Source of the DNA: Deltaproteobacteria bacterium
GTDB taxonomy: Bacteria; Desulfobacterota; Desulfomonilia; UBA1062
DNA length: 64,000 nucleotides
Direction: 5' to 3'
Assembly: GCA_018433085.1 (NCBI GenBank)
Contig: JAHDRW010000030.1
Location: forward strand, 20,040-84,039
Shown: in pieces, positions 1 to 8,038 of the stretch
How the letters are laid out: each line of letters starts with the position of its first letter
Numbering within the stretch: the first letter of the stretch is position 1
Translations under genes and position numbers: made by a program
The notes under the pieces: model-generated
The model's database searches: none
Told to the model about the DNA's origin: nothing
The model's input: only the letters and a program-made list of their open reading frames with translations

Positions 1-167
1 ATGTCTTGTCCGCCCGGCCGGCCAGGAGGGTGCGAGCATCTCTCCCCCCACAGCCCGGGAGACCCGGAGGCTGTACGGGTATGCTGCCCCGCGCGACTGT
101 CGCTGCATCTCATACGCGGTTGCCCCCAGGGCTTCATACCCTCCGGGAAGATCCTTTTTCCCGGCCC

Positions 168-195
168 TTGAATCTCTCCATCCAGGACGTACATT
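168..195 (+). promoter_or_regulatory. possible sigma-70 promoter for bacterioferritin
   Basis: TTGAAT (168-173), a 16-bp spacer and TACATT (190-195) lie just upstream of the ribosome site of the bacterioferritin gene. Each hexamer matches the consensus at four positions, so this is only a weak candidate. Nothing else is recognisable in bases 1-226. Confidence 0.25.
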
Positions 196-226
196 ACTGG
201 TAAATCGATATTTCAGGAGGAGGTAC

Positions 227-763
227 ATGGCAAAGAACACGGCAGGAGAAGGAAGGCAAAGGGTCATCGATGTGCTCAACGAGGCCCGGGCCATGGAGTT
301 GCAGGCGATTTACCAGTACATGAACCAGCACTACAATCTGGATGACATGGATTACGGAGAGCTGGCCGCAAAGATAAAGCTGATCGCCATCGACGAGATG
401 CGCCATGCCGAAATGTTTGCGGAGCGCATCAAGGAGCTGGGGGGCGAGCCAACGGCCGATCCCCGGGAAAAGATTCACAAGGGGCAGAAGGTCGAGGTGA
501 TATTCGGCTTCGATGCCCGGCTCGAAGACGACACCATCGATGCCTACAACCGTTTTCTCCGGGTGTGCACGGAAAACGGCGACAGTGTCAGCGTCAAGAT
601 CTTCGAAACCGTGATCGATGAAGAGCAGGTCCACACCAACTATTTTGCCAACGTGGACAGACACATCGAGCAGCTGGGAGCGGTGTACCTGGCCAAGATC
701 GCAGGTACCCCTTCGGCAACGGGGCTTGGGCCGAGCGGTTTCGTGATCAGCTCGAACGGATGA
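227..763 (+). CDS. bfr: bacterioferritin-family ferritin-like protein
   Basis: A 178-residue ferritin-like four-helix protein, probably storing iron and oxidising Fe(II) with oxygen or peroxide in the cytoplasm. Expected ferroxidase ligands are visible: Glu24, Glu57 and His60 (in DEMRHAE), Glu100, Glu133 and His136 (in EEQVH). Met58 sits where bacterioferritin binds heme, so this looks like true bacterioferritin rather than plain ferritin. The C-terminal tail of about 20 residues is Gly/Ser-rich. The ATG follows a strong GGAGGAGG ribosome site. The gene converges on the amidohydrolase gene with only 8 bases between the stop codons. In anaerobes such proteins usually serve oxidative-stress defence. 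Family is confident; heme binding is inferred from one residue. Confidence 0.85.
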   Translation: MAKNTAGEGRQRVIDVLNEARAMELQAIYQYMNQHYNLDDMDYGELAAKIKLIAIDEMRHAEMFAERIKELGGEPTADPREKIHKGQKVEVIFGFDARLEDDTIDAYNRFLRVCTENGDSVSVKIFETVIDEEQVHTNYFANVDRHIEQLGAVYLAKIAGTPSATGLGPSGFVISSNG

Positions 764-771
764 GATGATCC

Positions 772-1725
772 TCACTGCATCAGGATCTGTTCCGCGTTCG
801 TACCCATAAGCCGCTTCATGATCTTGGGCCCCAGCCTGAGGGATTTGAGGAGATCCTCGTGGCCAAGGGGATAGTTGTCTGTCCCGAAGAGCAGCTTGTC
901 GCTGAATTCAGAGAGGAATCTGCGGGAAAAGGCATGGTCCCTGTTCAGGGCATGGAAGCCGCTCGGGGCCGATATGTCGGCGTAGAGGTTGGGATAGTTC
1001 CTCAAAAACGAGCAGGTCAGGCCCTCCTTTTGGATGGCGCCCTGCTGCCGGGCGCACACGTTCTTTCCCCCGTCGGCGGAGATATGCTGCCAGAACAGCG
1101 GGCCGTGTCCGATGAACTTGATCATGGGGTACTCCTTGAGCACCACGCGCAGCGACGCAAAATCGAGCTTGTAACCGGGGAAGAGAATTCGCTGTTTTTT
1201 CCATCTCTCCAGGGGGGCATATACCTCCGCCGCCATTTCCAGAACCCTTCTGGGTATGCCCTTGAGCCTTCCGGTCTGCAGAATCTTGAGCAGAACGATC
1301 TCCAGCCGGTTGTCCGTTTCCAGATTCTTCAGCACCTCAGGCCGGTTTTCCATGTGAAACACGACCGGTATCTTCACCTTCAGCACCGCATCGAGGAGCC
1401 TCTTGAGCTTTTCGGAGCGCCAGTTCACGGTGGTCTTCAGCTCGGCGCATCCCCGGACACCCCTGTTGCACCATTTCAGGAGCTTTCCCGGTGCGTCGTC
1501 GCACTGGGGATCGGGGGCATACATGGGGATAACCCGGGTAGGATGGAGCAGGTAGGTCTCGTACACGTTCTCGATGGGAAGGTTCTGGATGTTCCATTTC
1601 TCCGGGGTGGCATCCTCCCATGTCATCAGCCAGCAGCAGTCGTATCGGTGTTTGTTGAGATAATCGATGATGTTCTGTGTCGATATGTTTCTGAAGTTGA
1701 TGTGCATGTGCGCGTCAATCCTCAC
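772..1725 (-). CDS. amidohydrolase-related metal-dependent hydrolase
   Basis: A 317-residue TIM-barrel protein of the amidohydrolase-2 type (ACMSD/dihydroorotase-like). It opens with the metal-binding HxH (DAHMH, His6/His8). Further likely ligands are a His in VFHMEN, a His in FIGHGP and an Asp in FGTDN near the C-terminus. This family hydrolyses or decarboxylates cyclic or aromatic acid substrates. The substrate cannot be read from sequence. The start is GTG at 1725 behind GGGAGG. There is no signal peptide, so it is cytoplasmic. It is transcribed alone, convergent with the bacterioferritin gene. Confidence 0.75.
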   Translation of the reverse strand: MRIDAHMHINFRNISTQNIIDYLNKHRYDCCWLMTWEDATPEKWNIQNLPIENVYETYLLHPTRVIPMYAPDPQCDDAPGKLLKWCNRGVRGCAELKTTVNWRSEKLKRLLDAVLKVKIPVVFHMENRPEVLKNLETDNRLEIVLLKILQTGRLKGIPRRVLEMAAEVYAPLERWKKQRILFPGYKLDFASLRVVLKEYPMIKFIGHGPLFWQHISADGGKNVCARQQGAIQKEGLTCSFLRNYPNLYADISAPSGFHALNRDHAFSRRFLSEFSDKLLFGTDNYPLGHEDLLKSLRLGPKIMKRLMGTNAEQILMQ

Positions 1726-2291
1726 GAAATCCTCCCTTCAATATTTCCGGTATGCCCTTCGTGTAAGATCAGCCGCTTTTCGGTAAAAGAGAGCCGGCAT
1801 TTTACGCAGTGAATGCCCTTGCCCGGTTCGTCGCCGGGGCAGGGTGATCCTGATGCCGGGTTGCGCTTACCGCTGGGTGACCTGGGTTTTGCGGTATTCT
1901 TCTCGAACCTGCCGGTTGCCGGTGACGATCGGGAATCACTGTCGAGGAGTGAATGCCCATTAAGACCCATGGTCAGCAGATGCCCTTTTTATAAAAAAGA
2001 GAGTCCGCACGCTTCTCCTCGCTTTTCTCGTCCGGCGTTATCTGCCGCTGGCCGAATCTTGCCGTGCCGGGAGAGAAAAGAGGCCCTTTCTTGTCATATA
2101 CCTTAGTATAGCCCTGCCTTCCCGGGTTTCAATCGCATAGTTTCCGTCAGTACGGACTGGCCGATCGCGTGTTTACTGCAACAGGTTGATTCACGGCGTC
2201 AAACACCTATCAATAGTGGTGAAGAAACAGGTCTGCTGCCGATGCCGTGGCGAGTGTCAAAGGGCGCATGGACGGAGAAAGAGGCGGGCTT
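1726..2291. other. intergenic region, no gene supported
   Basis: This gap separates the divergent amidohydrolase and helix-hairpin-helix genes. Short open frames exist on both strands, but none has a credible ribosome site or recognisable product. The only structures noticed are an AT-rich mini-palindrome near 2000 and a TATAC/GTATA inverted repeat near 2098-2110. Confidence 0.5.
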
Positions 2292-3173
2292 ATGGAGGAC
2301 CGGAAACCCACCAATGTCGAGATCGCATCCGAGCTCGACAGCATAGCGGATCTCTTGGATGTCGGAGAGGCCAACGCCTTCCGGGTCAGGGCGTACCGTC
2401 AGGGTGCCCGGCAGGTGAGGCATACGGAAGACCCGCTGGCCGATCTGGTTCTGGATGGCAGGCAGGAGCGGCTCAAGGATCTGCCCGATATCGGCGAAGG
2501 ACTGGCCGGTGTGATCGCGGAGTTCGTGAGGACCGGCAGGACCGGTTTGCGTCTGGAACTGCTGGGGAAGGTCTCTCCTGTGGACGTTTTCAGGCAGGTG
2601 CCCGGGATCGGGGATGACCTGGCCCGAAGGGTGGTTGAATCTTTGGGCCTGTCGACCCTGGAAGAACTGGAACGTGCCGCGTACGACGGGAGGCTGGGCC
2701 GGGTTGAGGGCTTCGGCGAACGGCGGGTGCAGATGGTCAGGGACGTCCTTGCAGGCATGTTGAGCAGATCGGCTGGAAGGATGTCCCGCGATGATGCGGC
2801 TGATAAAGGCGGGAAGCCGGAAAAGCCCCCGGTAGACCTGCTGCTGGAGATCGACCGGGAGTACCGGGAAAAGGCGGCTCAAGGCAGACTGCGCACGATC
2901 GCCCCCAAGCGGTTCAACCCCGAGGGCAGATCCTGGCTGCCGGTGATGAGCGCCCGGAGGAAAGGCTGGGACTTCACCGTTCTGTACTCCAACACGCACC
3001 GCGCCCATGAGCTCCATAAAATTCGCGACTGGGTGGTGATCTATTACGATCACGACGGCTCCGGGGGGCAGGTGACCGTGGTAACCGATACCCTCGGCGA
3101 TTTCGGAAAACAGCGGGTGGTAAGGGGACGGGAGCGGGAAAGCTTCCGGTACCATGCCTCCAGTGTGGCATGA
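2292..3173 (+). CDS. helix-hairpin-helix protein (PolX N-terminal-like) with uncharacterised C-terminal domain
   Basis: A 293-residue protein. Residues 1-165 resemble the 8-kDa and fingers part of family X DNA polymerases: an N-terminal helical domain (ELDSIADLLDVGEANAFRVRAYRQGA) and two helix-hairpin-helix motifs (LPDIGEGLAG and VPGIGDDLARRV). The nucleotidyltransferase palm and PHP exonuclease domains of PolX are absent. They are replaced by a Trp/Tyr-rich domain of about 115 residues (core WLPVMSARRKGWDFTVLYSN) that I know only from uncharacterised proteins. DNA binding is likely and catalysis unproven. I chose ATG 2292, with GAGG seven bases upstream, over the in-frame GTG at 2247 and ATG at 2268. 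Confidence 0.7.
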   Translation: MEDRKPTNVEIASELDSIADLLDVGEANAFRVRAYRQGARQVRHTEDPLADLVLDGRQERLKDLPDIGEGLAGVIAEFVRTGRTGLRLELLGKVSPVDVFRQVPGIGDDLARRVVESLGLSTLEELERAAYDGRLGRVEGFGERRVQMVRDVLAGMLSRSAGRMSRDDAADKGGKPEKPPVDLLLEIDREYREKAAQGRLRTIAPKRFNPEGRSWLPVMSARRKGWDFTVLYSNTHRAHELHKIRDWVVIYYDHDGSGGQVTVVTDTLGDFGKQRVVRGRERESFRYHASSVA

Positions 3174-3310
3174 TACCGGGCACATCGTCTCCGAAGGGGA
3201 CCATGCAGAGGAGGGAGCAGGGAATACAGGAATGTGTCGGCCGGTCTCCCCGGACCCAATCCGCCATTTTCTTAAAGTCTTTGCCTGGGAAGGAGAACGG
3301 GGGAAACGGT

Positions 3311-4213
3311 ATGGCTCTGGAGAGAGTACGCCCTGGATCGGCCGATCCCCGGCTCAGGAAGAGCTACAATCGCGCGATCGCCATCCTGATCGGGGGGAAT
3401 GCGGTTCTTGCCCTCATGAAAGGTTTGCTGGCGTGGGCGACCGGAAGCAGCGCAATCTTCTCGGACGCAGCCAATTCCCTTGCCGATACGCTGTACAGCA
3501 TACTGCTGGGAGTCGGGCTCTCCCTGTCGCAGAAGCCGGCTGACATCAGCCACCCGCAAGGCCACAGCCGGTTTGACCCCCTTGTCGGCATGCTGGTCAC
3601 CGCCGCCATGGCAGGGGCAGGGGCTACCGCCCTGTACGAGAGCATCCAGCGGTTCCTGGGAGATGACCGGACCATTCCGCTTCCTCTGCCGACCCTGGTA
3701 CTGCTTACGGCCGCGCTGATCAAGCTGGTCATGTACCGGTCGATATCACGGATTGGGCAGAAGACCGGCAGCCCGGCAATACAAGCCGGTGCGCAGGACA
3801 ATCTGATGGACACGATCACCACTGCCTCTGCAATGGTCGGTATCTGGGGCGCCCGCTATCTGCATCCCGCGGCCGACCCGGTGGCCGGGGTTCTGGTCGC
3901 CCTGTGGATCTTCCGGACCACCTGGAGGGTGGGCAGGCAGAGCCTCGGTTACCTCACGGGACGTGGAGCCGGACAGGAGGTCGTCGGGGAGATCTTTGAC
4001 AGGGCACGGGAAGTGCCCGGCGTGGAGAGCGTCCACCGGGTGATAGCCGATTACGTGGGGCCGAAACTTCGCGTGGAGATCCACGTGGGGGTCGACGGCG
4101 GGATCACGCTGGAGCACGCCCACGGGATATCCGAAGAGGTGGAGGCAAGGATCAAGACCCTGCCGAGCGTGGATCTCGTGTTTGTCCATGTGGACCCCGC
4201 CCGGAAGACATGA
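3311..4213 (+). CDS. cation diffusion facilitator (CDF) metal efflux protein
   Basis: A 300-residue inner-membrane protein with about six membrane segments and a C-terminal cytoplasmic ferredoxin-like domain (from about residue 215), the CDF plan. CDF proteins export Zn, Fe, Co or Mn by proton antiport. The first metal site reads SDAANSLAD. The second, usually HxxxD, reads DNLMD, so Asp replaces His and the metal may be unusual. The loop HPQGHSRFDPL is the family HPxGH signature. The start ATG 3311 sits behind a G-rich ribosome site; 47 in-frame codons upstream lack CDF similarity. Confidence 0.85.
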   Translation: MALERVRPGSADPRLRKSYNRAIAILIGGNAVLALMKGLLAWATGSSAIFSDAANSLADTLYSILLGVGLSLSQKPADISHPQGHSRFDPLVGMLVTAAMAGAGATALYESIQRFLGDDRTIPLPLPTLVLLTAALIKLVMYRSISRIGQKTGSPAIQAGAQDNLMDTITTASAMVGIWGARYLHPAADPVAGVLVALWIFRTTWRVGRQSLGYLTGRGAGQEVVGEIFDRAREVPGVESVHRVIADYVGPKLRVEIHVGVDGGITLEHAHGISEEVEARIKTLPSVDLVFVHVDPARKT

Positions 4214-4292
4214 TCCCGTGAACAGCCCTCTCCCCGTTCCCGCCTGCGGGTCTTTTTGTACGCAGACGCTGCGGGGTTTCCTTGCCAGGGTG

Positions 4293-5462
4293 CTATTTCC
4301 GATATCTCAGGCGCAGAATCTTGTCGTCACCCTCTCTGGGAGTCCCCCTGCCGTCGCGGTTGCTCGTCAGCACGTAGAGGTTGCCGTCGGGTCCTGTCGT
4401 GACGTGCCTGAGTCTTCCATATTCCCCGCGGTACCAGTCGGTTGCGAAGAGCCTCTGGATCGATTCCGCTTCATAGCTGCCGTTCTTGTGCCGGAACGAT
4501 ATACGGATGAGCGCTTCTCCCCGCAGGCTTGTCACGTAGAGATCCCCGCGGGAAAAGATCATGCCGGCGGGAGGCGTCGCCTTGGGCCAGAACACGACGG
4601 GATCCTCGTAGGGCTTTATATCCACGGCCCCGAGGACCACAGGCCAGCCGTAATTCCCCCCTTTGCGGATCACATTGATCGAATCGCTCCCGAAGAGACC
4701 GAACTCGCCGGAGGGGCCGTGCTCGGAAGAAAAAAGATCGCCGGTATCGGGATGCCAGGCGAGCCCCTGGGGGTTCCGGTGCCCGTACGAATACACCGGG
4801 GAATCGCTAAACGGGTTGGCCCCTGGAACGCCCCCCTCAGGGGTGTAGCGAAGTATCTTGCCGCCCGGGTTCTCGATATCCTGCGCAATGCCGGCCCGGC
4901 CTACGTCTCCGGTGCACACGTAGAGCATACCGTCCGGACCGAATGCGATCCTGCCGCCGTCGTGCACCCGATGCCCGGGAATCCTTTCCGCGATGATCCT
5001 GTCCTGCTTCGCGGTTCCTCCCGTGTCACGCAGCCGGACTACCTTGTTGAAGAGGTCTGTTCCGACCCGGTAGGTATACATGATGTAGACATAGGGCTGC
5101 TCGGGATAATCCGGGTGAACCGCCAGGCCCATCAAACCCCCCTCGCCGATCGCCGCGGTATCTACGACCGCGTAGGGCTCGTCTGCCAGCCGCCCGTCCA
5201 CAATGAGGCGGATCCTGCCCGGCCTTTCCGTCACCAGGGCCCTGCCGTCGGGCAGAAAATCGAGATCCCAGGGGACTTCGAGGTTTTCCACAAAGGACTC
5301 CACGAGAAAATCTCCGGGCTCCGGAACGAATACATCTTCCACTTCCTGCGGCTGCCCGCCGACAACCGGGTCCCCGGTATCCGGTTCACGCGAGGCCTCG
5401 GACCGGACAGCGCCTGCGGCGACGACAAGCACGGCGATGAGAATCCAGTGCAGGCCGGACAT
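4293..5462 (-). CDS. PQQ-dependent sugar dehydrogenase-like secreted beta-propeller protein
   Basis: About 389 residues of the glucose/sorbosone dehydrogenase (soluble GDH, Asd/YliI) family. An N-terminal hydrophobic signal sequence (MSGLHWILIAVLVVAAGAV) implies export to the periplasm. Family blocks are present: VPWDLDFLPDGRALVTERPG, GGLMGLAVHPDYP, HDGGRIAFGPDGMLYVCTGD, YSYGHRNPQGLAWHP and SEHGPSGE. These supply the PQQ-site His and the calcium sites of the six-bladed propeller. It should oxidise an aldose or related alcohol using PQQ; substrate unknown. I chose ATG 5462 behind GGGAGG, which leaves a clean signal peptide; upstream in-frame ATGs are unlikely. Confidence 0.85.
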   Translation of the reverse strand: MSGLHWILIAVLVVAAGAVRSEASREPDTGDPVVGGQPQEVEDVFVPEPGDFLVESFVENLEVPWDLDFLPDGRALVTERPGRIRLIVDGRLADEPYAVVDTAAIGEGGLMGLAVHPDYPEQPYVYIMYTYRVGTDLFNKVVRLRDTGGTAKQDRIIAERIPGHRVHDGGRIAFGPDGMLYVCTGDVGRAGIAQDIENPGGKILRYTPEGGVPGANPFSDSPVYSYGHRNPQGLAWHPDTGDLFSSEHGPSGEFGLFGSDSINVIRKGGNYGWPVVLGAVDIKPYEDPVVFWPKATPPAGMIFSRGDLYVTSLRGEALIRISFRHKNGSYEAESIQRLFATDWYRGEYGRLRHVTTGPDGNLYVLTSNRDGRGTPREGDDKILRLRYRK

Positions 5463-5975
5463 GACAGCCTCCCTCATGAGAATTAGGCGGAACATCCGCC
5501 TGTGGAACTGTTTTTCACCATTCATCATAGATTCTCCCTGAACGACACCATGAAAACTCAACTTGATTCCTTGATAGTGAAGAATAAGGAGGTGCTCTCC
5601 AAGCTCAATCAGGCATTTCCACAGGCAGGGAACTCACGAGCCCGGACGAAGGGAGTCCTGCTGGAGATGATAAGGGTCCCGGTGAAACCCTCTGAGAGGG
5701 TGTCGGCAAAACAGGGCGGGGACAATAAATCGGAGGGAGTGGAGGGGAACCCTTCCCTATAACGCCATGACAATACACAAAAGGCGTTTCTTTAAAAAGG
5801 ATACTAGCGGGTATTTATTCGACTATATGGAGTATCATGTTGTTCCCTGATGCGGATAATAAGAGAATTCTCCAGAAGAAGCGATCATTGAGAATGGTAA
5901 GTGAAGGCTTATAATAAATATTCAGTACATCCTTGGTTATGGAAGACCACCAGGAATATCTGAGAGGTAAGGCAC
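5463..5975. other. intergenic region upstream of the DUF2795 array
   Basis: No gene is supported. An open frame from 5502 or 5550 to 5762 lacks a ribosome site and any recognisable domain. AACGCC...GGCGTTTCTTT (5761-5792) could form a weak hairpin. The useful signal is the promoter at 5888-5915. Confidence 0.5.
5888..5915 (+). promoter_or_regulatory. sigma-70 promoter of the DUF2795 array
   Basis: TTGAGA (5888-5893) and a perfect TATAAT (5910-5915) are separated by 16 bases. Transcription would start near 5922, about 54 bases before the first DUF2795 start codon. Among the best housekeeping promoter matches I found in the window. Confidence 0.6.
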
Positions 5976-6167
5976 ATGGCAGTACATCCGATCGACTTGG
6001 AAAGGTATCTGAGCGGTATCATGTTTCCCGCAAGCAAGAACGATCTGAGACAGAAAGCCCGCGACAACCATGCCCCCGATATCATCATCGATATCATCAA
6101 CAACCTGCCCGAACGGAATTTCTCCTCGTCGGGAGATTTGAGCAAGGCCGTCGACGAGATCGAGTGA
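5976..6167 (+). CDS. DUF2795 domain protein, array copy 1
   Basis: A 63-residue single-domain protein of the DUF2795 family (function unknown). The pattern seen in all six array copies is present: a hydrophobic/aromatic-Pro turn (IMFPASK), a basic helix (LRQKARDNHAP), an aliphatic helix (IIDIINNLP) and a C-terminal S..D..KAVDEI segment. The start follows GAGAGGTAAGG. It is the promoter-proximal copy, 86 bases ahead of copy 2. The fold is presumably all-helical and the protein cytoplasmic, with no signal or membrane segment. Family is confident; role unknown. Confidence 0.8.
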   Translation: MAVHPIDLERYLSGIMFPASKNDLRQKARDNHAPDIIIDIINNLPERNFSSSGDLSKAVDEIE

Positions 6168-6252
6168 CTTGGGGACGCGTTCGTAACGATCGGACTTGAA
6201 CCCGCCGGGGTAGATGAACCCCGGTGACGGCACGGCGAGGAGAGGAGAGAGG

Positions 6253-6444
6253 ATGGAAATCAATGCAGCCGAAATGCAGTGGTATCTGGAAAAGATCACG
6301 TTCCCGGCGACCAAGATGCGGATCGTGAACCTTGCACGAGACAATCATGCACCCGACGGGGTCATGGATCTGCTCAAGGGATTGCCGGACCAGGAATATT
6401 CGTCGCCAGACGAGGTCATACGGACCGCAGGCGTGAAGCAGTAG
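6253..6444 (+). CDS. DUF2795 domain protein, array copy 2
   Basis: A 63-residue paralogue of its neighbours. Shared blocks are ITFPATK, LARDNHAPDGVMDLL and LPDQEYSSPDEV. The C-terminus (IRTAGVKQ) departs from the usual KAIG ending. The start ATG 6253 lies directly after AGGAGAGAGG; an upstream in-frame ATG at 6214 adds residues with no similarity to the family. Function unknown; probably cotranscribed with copy 1. Confidence 0.78.
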   Translation: MEINAAEMQWYLEKITFPATKMRIVNLARDNHAPDGVMDLLKGLPDQEYSSPDEVIRTAGVKQ

Positions 6445-6550
6445 GCAAGGCCAGGTTGGGAAAAGTGGAAGCTGAAAAATCGATGTGGAGTTGGAAATTC
6501 CCGGATGATGAGCAGAGGTGGTTTCTGAAAAACCAAACTGGAGGTGAAAA

Positions 6551-6739
6551 ATGGTAAGTACAGGAGAAATTCAGCAGTTTCTTCACGGTATGGACTACCC
6601 GGCACGGAAGAATGATCTGGTCAAGAAGGCACAGAGCAACAATGCTCCCGGCGATGTGATCGACAAACTCAGCCAATTGCCGGATCAGGATTTCAACTCC
6701 CCGGTGGATGTCAACAAGGCCATCGGGAAAATGTCGTAA
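6551..6739 (+). CDS. DUF2795 domain protein, array copy 3
   Basis: A 62-residue protein very close to family consensus: QFLHGMDYPARKNDLVKKA, then VIDKLSQLPDQDFNSP and VDVNKAIG. The start is preceded by GGAGGTG. It is nearly superimposable on copy 4 (both have HG.DYPARKNDL and PDQDFNSPVDV.KAIG), suggesting a recent duplication. A strong hairpin follows at 6769-6808. Confidence 0.82.
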   Translation: MVSTGEIQQFLHGMDYPARKNDLVKKAQSNNAPGDVIDKLSQLPDQDFNSPVDVNKAIGKMS

Positions 6740-7134
6740 CTCTCCCTTTAAAAAAGATTGGAAATAAGACAGGAAATCATCTGAACATCGATGGTTTCCT
6801 GTTCTTGTATCCACCGGAAGACGCGAGCCGTTCCGGCGGAGAACGGAGGGAGAACCAATAGAGACCGGTGCCGTGCCGGTACAGAAACCTTCTCGCCACA
6901 TGGATTGTCCCGCAAAGAGGTGCGTCACCCGAAACAGGTCCCGCCGGTATAATGCGTTCGATGATGACAGTATATCCTCAAGGGACTGCCCGGGATGCAG
7001 AACGGTTCGGCAGCAGACATGAGCAGGACGCTCGGGGGATATCGTGCAGCGCGTGACCCGACCAGATGTCCGGAGCGGATCGCGAGCCCTTCAGGGAAGA
7101 ATCCCGGTATAGAGCGTGGAAGGAAGGAACAGGC
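6740..7134. other. spacer inside the DUF2795 array
   Basis: This spacer divides the array into copies 1-3 and 4-6. After the hairpin at 6769-6802 it holds no supported gene; a 62-codon frame at 6868-7056 has no DUF2795 similarity. A TATAAT at 6948-6953 lacks a convincing -35 box, so a second promoter for copies 4-6 is only a possibility. Confidence 0.5.
6769..6808 (+). terminator. hairpin after DUF2795 copy 3, possible terminator
   Basis: ACAGGAAATCAT (6769-6780) pairs with ATGGTTTCCTGT (6791-6802), a 12-bp stem with one G-U pair and a 10-base loop, followed by TCTTGT. The T-run is imperfect, so it may attenuate or protect the transcript rather than stop it fully. Confidence 0.5.
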
Positions 7135-7338
7135 ATGGCGAGATACGACGATGTGAGCGCCGCAGAGGTGCAGCAGTTTCTGCACGGAATAGATTATCCC
7201 GCAAGAAAGAACGATCTGATCAAAAGGGCCCGTGACAACGGCGCGTCCGACGATGTCATGAGCCTGCTGAACGATTTTCCGGATCAGGATTTCAATTCAC
7301 CGGTGGACGTGAGCAAGGCGATCGGCGGCTTGAGGTAA
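7135..7338 (+). CDS. DUF2795 domain protein, array copy 4
   Basis: A 67-residue copy with a slightly longer N-terminus (MARYDDVSAAEVQQFLHG). It shares IDYPARKNDLIKRA, a VMSLLNDFPDQDFNSP helix and VDVSKAIG with copy 3. The start ATG 7135 follows GGAAGGAAC. It heads the second half of the array after a 395-base spacer. Function unknown. Confidence 0.8.
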   Translation: MARYDDVSAAEVQQFLHGIDYPARKNDLIKRARDNGASDDVMSLLNDFPDQDFNSPVDVSKAIGGLR

Positions 7339-7351
7339 CAAGGTCCCAAAG

Positions 7352-7390
7352 GTCTGAGAAACAGGCATACGACAGTTCCCGTTCTCAGAC
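7352..7390 (+). other. intergenic hairpin between DUF2795 copies 4 and 5
   Basis: GTCTGAGAA (7352-7360) and TTCTCAGAC (7382-7390) form a perfect 9-bp stem with a 21-base loop, starting 14 bases after the copy 4 stop. There is no T-run, so an RNA-processing or stability element is more likely than a terminator. Confidence 0.4.
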
Positions 7391-7418
7391 AAGTACAACG
7401 CCGGAGAAGGAGTGGATA

Positions 7419-7610
7419 ATGGCTGTAAGCGCAGTGGAACTGCAACATTATCTCCAAGGCATGGATTATCCCTCGCGGAAAGAGGGACTCGTCAGGAAGG
7501 CGCGCGAAAATCAGGCCCCCCGGGATGTAATCGATCTCATCAACAATCTCCCGGACCGGGAGTTCAACTCGACGGTGGATGTCAGCAGGGCGGTGGGTGA
7601 GATCCGATGA
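7419..7610 (+). CDS. DUF2795 domain protein, array copy 5
   Basis: A 63-residue copy: HYLQGMDYPSRKEGLVRKA, then a VIDLINNLPDREFNST helix and VDVSRAVGEI. The ribosome site is GGAG shortly upstream of ATG 7419. It is closest in wording to copies 1 and 3. No signal peptide or cysteine is seen. Function unknown. Confidence 0.8.
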   Translation: MAVSAVELQHYLQGMDYPSRKEGLVRKARENQAPRDVIDLINNLPDREFNSTVDVSRAVGEIR

Positions 7611-7712
7611 CGTACAACCCGTGCACGTAAGGGGAAACAAGTCCGGGAGCCCTTTGGGATTGGAGGCGCCGTCCGTTCCCGCGTAATTGAAAGTCAATAG
7701 GGGGACAGGGAC

Positions 7713-7901
7713 ATGACAAGCACTGCCGGTTGGCTGGATTTCCTGGGGGATGTCGATTACCCCGAGAATACTGGGGCGATCGTGAAGCATGCGCGGTCCA
7801 GGGGAGTCCCTCAGTGCGTGATCGACATGCTCGGGAAACTTCCCGACAGGGAGTACGGCAATGCCGCGGAGGTCAATCAGGCCATCGGGGATATCGAGTA
7901 G
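7713..7901 (+). CDS. DUF2795 domain protein, array copy 6 (most divergent)
   Basis: A 62-residue copy that keeps the frame of the domain (FLGDVDYPENTGAIVKHA, VIDMLGKLPDREYGN, EVNQAIGDI) but has lost most of the basic residues of the second helix and carries a Cys (PQCVID). It is the last gene of the array. The next gene is on the opposite strand. The divergence suggests an older duplicate or altered role. Confidence 0.75.
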   Translation: MTSTAGWLDFLGDVDYPENTGAIVKHARSRGVPQCVIDMLGKLPDREYGNAAEVNQAIGDIE

Positions 7902-8038
7902 GCCTTCATCGAAAGCGAAACCATGGTGAGCAGTGCGGGGGTTTCCCGACCCCTCAAGGAGGGAGAGTCCTTCCGCAGAACGATCGGCGGGAGCGCCTCC
8001 ATGAGAGGATGCGGGTTCGTCTTATCCAAAGGGATGTT

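Noticed and set aside
5502..5762. 86-codon plus-strand frame upstream of the DUF2795 array
   Set aside because: It starts inside the reading region of the opposite-strand sugar-dehydrogenase gene, has no ribosome site at either ATG and no recognisable domain.
6948..6953. TATAAT as a second promoter for DUF2795 copies 4-6
   Set aside because: No -35 hexamer at 15-19 bases and no extended -10.
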